Source: Frankiales bacterium | Lineage (GTDB): Bacteria; Actinomycetota; Actinomycetes; Mycobacteriales; SCTD01 | Assembly (NCBI GenBank): GCA_025966295.1 | Contig: JAOPVD010000264.1 | Span: 1-7,498 of the forward strand | Reading direction: 5' to 3' | DNA length: 7,498 nt | In this document: positions 6,018 to 7,498 of the stretch, in pieces | Numbering within the stretch: the stretch's first letter is position 1 | How the letters are laid out: each line of letters starts with the position of its first letter | Program-made: the position numbers and the translations under genes | Notes under the pieces: generated by a model | What the model saw: only the letters and a program-made list of their open reading frames with translations | Told to the model about the DNA's origin: nothing | The model's database searches: none

Positions 6018-7111
6018 CAGCGGACCTCCTCGATCAGGGACGCCAGCAACCTGGCCCGGGGCTCGACGTGGGACAGCAGGACGTGCTCGCCTTCCGCGTG
6101 CGCGCCGTCGCCGACGGCGCCGAGCCCGTCGAGCGTGGGCACGCCGATCCCGGCGGTGAAGTTGCCGTCCGACCCGCCGCCGACGGCGACGCCGCGCAGG
6201 TCGGCCACGCCGGCGGCCGGCGCGAGCTGGCGGGCGATGGCGAACAGGTCGGCCGACGACGCAGCGTCGAGCGGTGGTCGGTTGACGCCACCGCCGAGCT
6301 CGAGCCGGGTGCCGGGCACCACGGGCTCCGCCGCCACGAGGGCGCGCAGGTCCCGCTCCACCCGGTCCAGCTCGGCGGGCACCGCGGCGCGGACGTCCAG
6401 GGCGGCACTCGCTGCGGCCGGCACGGTGTTGGTCGTGGTCCCCGCCGCGAGCACGGTGGGCGTCACCGTCGTGCCGCGGTCGGCCCTGCCGAGCTCCGCG
6501 ATCGCGACCAGCGCGTGCGCGAGGGCGAGCCCGGCGTTGGCGCCCTTCTCCGGCTCCAGGCCGGCGTGGGCCGCCCGGCCGGTAACCGTCACGTCGTACA
6601 GCGCGATGCCCTTGCGGGCGGTCTTGAGCGCACCGGCGGCGGACGGCTCGCAGACGAAGGTGGCCGCCAGGCCGCGGGCGCTGTCGCGCACCAGGTCGGC
6701 GGAGGTGGGGGAGCCGAGCTCCTCGTCGGCGGTGACCAGCAGCCGCACCCCGTCGAGCCGGTCCAGCAGCGACAGCGCGAGCAGGGCCTGCACCAGTCCG
6801 GCCTTCATGTCGAAGACGCCGGGCCCGGTGGCCACGTCCCCGTCGAGGAGGAAGGGCCAGCGGGCGAGGGTGCCCATCGGCCACACCGTGTCGACGTGGC
6901 CGAGCACCAGCACCCGCGGGTCGCCCCAGGTCCAGGACAGGTGGGTCCGTCCGCCGACCTCGACCCGCTCGGGCGGGCCGCCGTCGAGGTGGGTCACGAC
7001 CAGCCCGGCCAGCAGCTCGCCGCACCGGCGGGTGGCGTCCGCGTCGGCGGAGGGGCTCTCGCACGAGACCAGCTCGCCGAGCGCCGCCGTCGTCCAGGAG
7101 GTCCCGCTCAT
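6017..7111 (-). CDS. M20-family metallopeptidase, carboxypeptidase G2-like
   Basis: The protein has 364 residues. Di-zinc hydrolase motifs in order: LGHVDTVWP (His72 ligand, Asp74), GPGVFDMKAG (Asp101 bridging ligand), TADEELGS (Glu130 general base, Glu131 ligand), CEPS (Glu155 ligand), GRAAHAGLEPEKGANA (His182, dimerisation-lid region), GGGSDGNF, and GDGAHAEGE (His338 ligand). The spacings His72-Asp101 (29) and Glu131-Glu155 (24) match carboxypeptidase G2 from Pseudomonas. Known of the family: removal of C-terminal glutamate or cleavage of N-acyl amino acids and small peptides. The clear WP/GPGVFDMKAG signature favours the glutamate-carboxypeptidase branch over DapE or ArgE. No signal peptide is visible, so it is probably cytoplasmic. 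ATG at 7111 overlaps the upstream regulator stop as ATGA; an in-frame ATG at 7135 would add 8 residues and overlap more. It ends in TGATG with the deacylase gene. Confidence 0.92.
   Translation of the reverse strand: MSGTSWTTAALGELVSCESPSADADATRRCGELLAGLVVTHLDGGPPERVEVGGRTHLSWTWGDPRVLVLGHVDTVWPMGTLARWPFLLDGDVATGPGVFDMKAGLVQALLALSLLDRLDGVRLLVTADEELGSPTSADLVRDSARGLAATFVCEPSAAGALKTARKGIALYDVTVTGRAAHAGLEPEKGANAGLALAHALVAIAELGRADRGTTVTPTVLAAGTTTNTVPAAASAALDVRAAVPAELDRVERDLRALVAAEPVVPGTRLELGGGVNRPPLDAASSADLFAIARQLAPAAGVADLRGVAVGGGSDGNFTAGIGVPTLDGLGAVGDGAHAEGEHVLLSHVEPRARLLASLIEEVR
6024..6030 (-). promoter_or_regulatory. Strong Shine-Dalgarno for the deacylase-like gene
   Basis: The minus strand reads AGGAGGT, 6 nt before the ATG at 6017, a full-strength match to the 16S anti-Shine-Dalgarno. 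It lies inside the last codons of the M20 peptidase gene. It fixes the start of the downstream gene and is the only strong ribosome-binding site seen at any gene junction in the window. Confidence 0.85.
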
Positions 7112-7498
7112 CGGCGGGTCCGCAGCTGCAGCCACACGACGAGCCGCACGTCGGCATCCGCCAGGTCGACCCCGAACAGCTCGCGGACGCGCCGCAACCG
7201 GTAGCGGAAGGTGTTGGGGTGCACGTTGACGCTCTCCGCTGCGGCGGGCACGTCGGCGTTGGCGGCGAGGTAGGCCAGCACCGACGCGGCGTACGGCGTG
7301 CCCTGCTCGGCGTCGTGCCGGAGCATCCGGTCGACCGCGGGCAGCCGCAGGTGGGCGGACGAGGCAAGGTGCCGCTGCAGGTCGAGCAGCACCACCTGCG
7401 CGACGACGTCCTCGACGAGGGAGACCTCGCCGGGCGCGACCAGGCGCAGCACCGCGTCCGCGTCCCGTCGCGACTGTGCGACCTCGTGCAGGCCGGCG
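7108..7498 (-). CDS. PucR/CdaR-family transcriptional regulator, C-terminal fragment
   Basis: Only the last 129 residues are in the window; the 5' end lies beyond 7498. The last 60 or so residues fit the PucR C-terminal helix-turn-helix: SVLAYLAANADVPAAAESV, NVHPNTFRYRLRRVRELFGV, DLADADVRLVVWLQL. The VHPNT.RYRL..V..L.G.DL.D.D.RL pattern is highly characteristic of this family. The segment before it (about VEDVVAQVVLLDLQRHL) joins the GGDEF-like middle domain to the HTH. Known of the family: activators of purine catabolism, sugar diacid and other catabolic genes, often encoded beside their targets. Its stop overlaps the M20 gene start as ATGA, so it is the leading gene of that operon within view and probably controls it. 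The effector-sensing N-terminus is not visible. Confidence 0.88.
   Translation of the reverse strand, partial: AGLHEVAQSRRDADAVLRLVAPGEVSLVEDVVAQVVLLDLQRHLASSAHLRLPAVDRMLRHDAEQGTPYAASVLAYLAANADVPAAAESVNVHPNTFRYRLRRVRELFGVDLADADVRLVVWLQLRTRR

Noticed and set aside
4896..7229. Long plus-strand open frame opposite the deacylase-like and M20 genes
   Set aside because: It has low-complexity Arg/Ala/Ser/Pro composition and lies opposite two enzymes with complete active-site motifs, so it is a shadow frame.
6018..7367. 450-residue N-terminal extension of the deacylase-like gene
   Set aside because: The frame is open, but this stretch is the out-of-frame reading of the M20 gene. The ATG at 6017 has a perfect ribosome-binding site and fits the family's N-terminus.

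Overview
This window is very GC-rich DNA with G/C-heavy third codon positions, GTG as well as ATG starts and tightly packed genes. Together with the gene families present, this points to a high-GC actinobacterium. The genus cannot be named from the sequence alone. I see no tRNA, rRNA, CRISPR array, insertion sequence or phage gene.

Layout. (1) Positions 1-176 (+) hold the last 57 codons of a beta-class carbonic anhydrase, followed by a perfect GC-rich hairpin at 200-227 that probably ends that transcript. (2) Positions 337-4593 (+) hold four genes that look like one operon: a TetR-family regulator, a lipoprotein-type ABC substrate-binding protein with a long Gly/Ser/Thr/Pro linker, an amidase-signature hydrolase and an alpha/beta-hydrolase. 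Each of the three junctions is a 4-bp stop/start overlap (GTGA, ATGA, GTGA). (3) Positions 7498-4557 (-) hold a second, facing operon: the C-terminal end of a PucR/CdaR-type regulator, an M20 metallopeptidase of the carboxypeptidase G2 type, and an N-acyl-D-amino-acid deacylase-like amidohydrolase. Its genes are also joined by overlaps (ATGA, then TGATG). The two operons converge, and their last genes overlap tail to tail by 37 bp at 4557-4593.

How the genes may work together. Each cluster begins with a regulator of a family that often responds to small molecules. Three of the four enzymes belong to families that cleave C-N amide bonds (amidase signature, M20, D-aminoacylase type). The fourth is an alpha/beta-hydrolase of unknown substrate. 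The substrate-binding protein has no permease or ATPase beside it in this window. The simplest reading, which is inference, is a small catabolic or scavenging locus for amide-linked compounds such as N-acyl amino acids, peptides or related amides. The substrate is not determined by anything visible here. The individual families are known; the arrangement is the most notable part.
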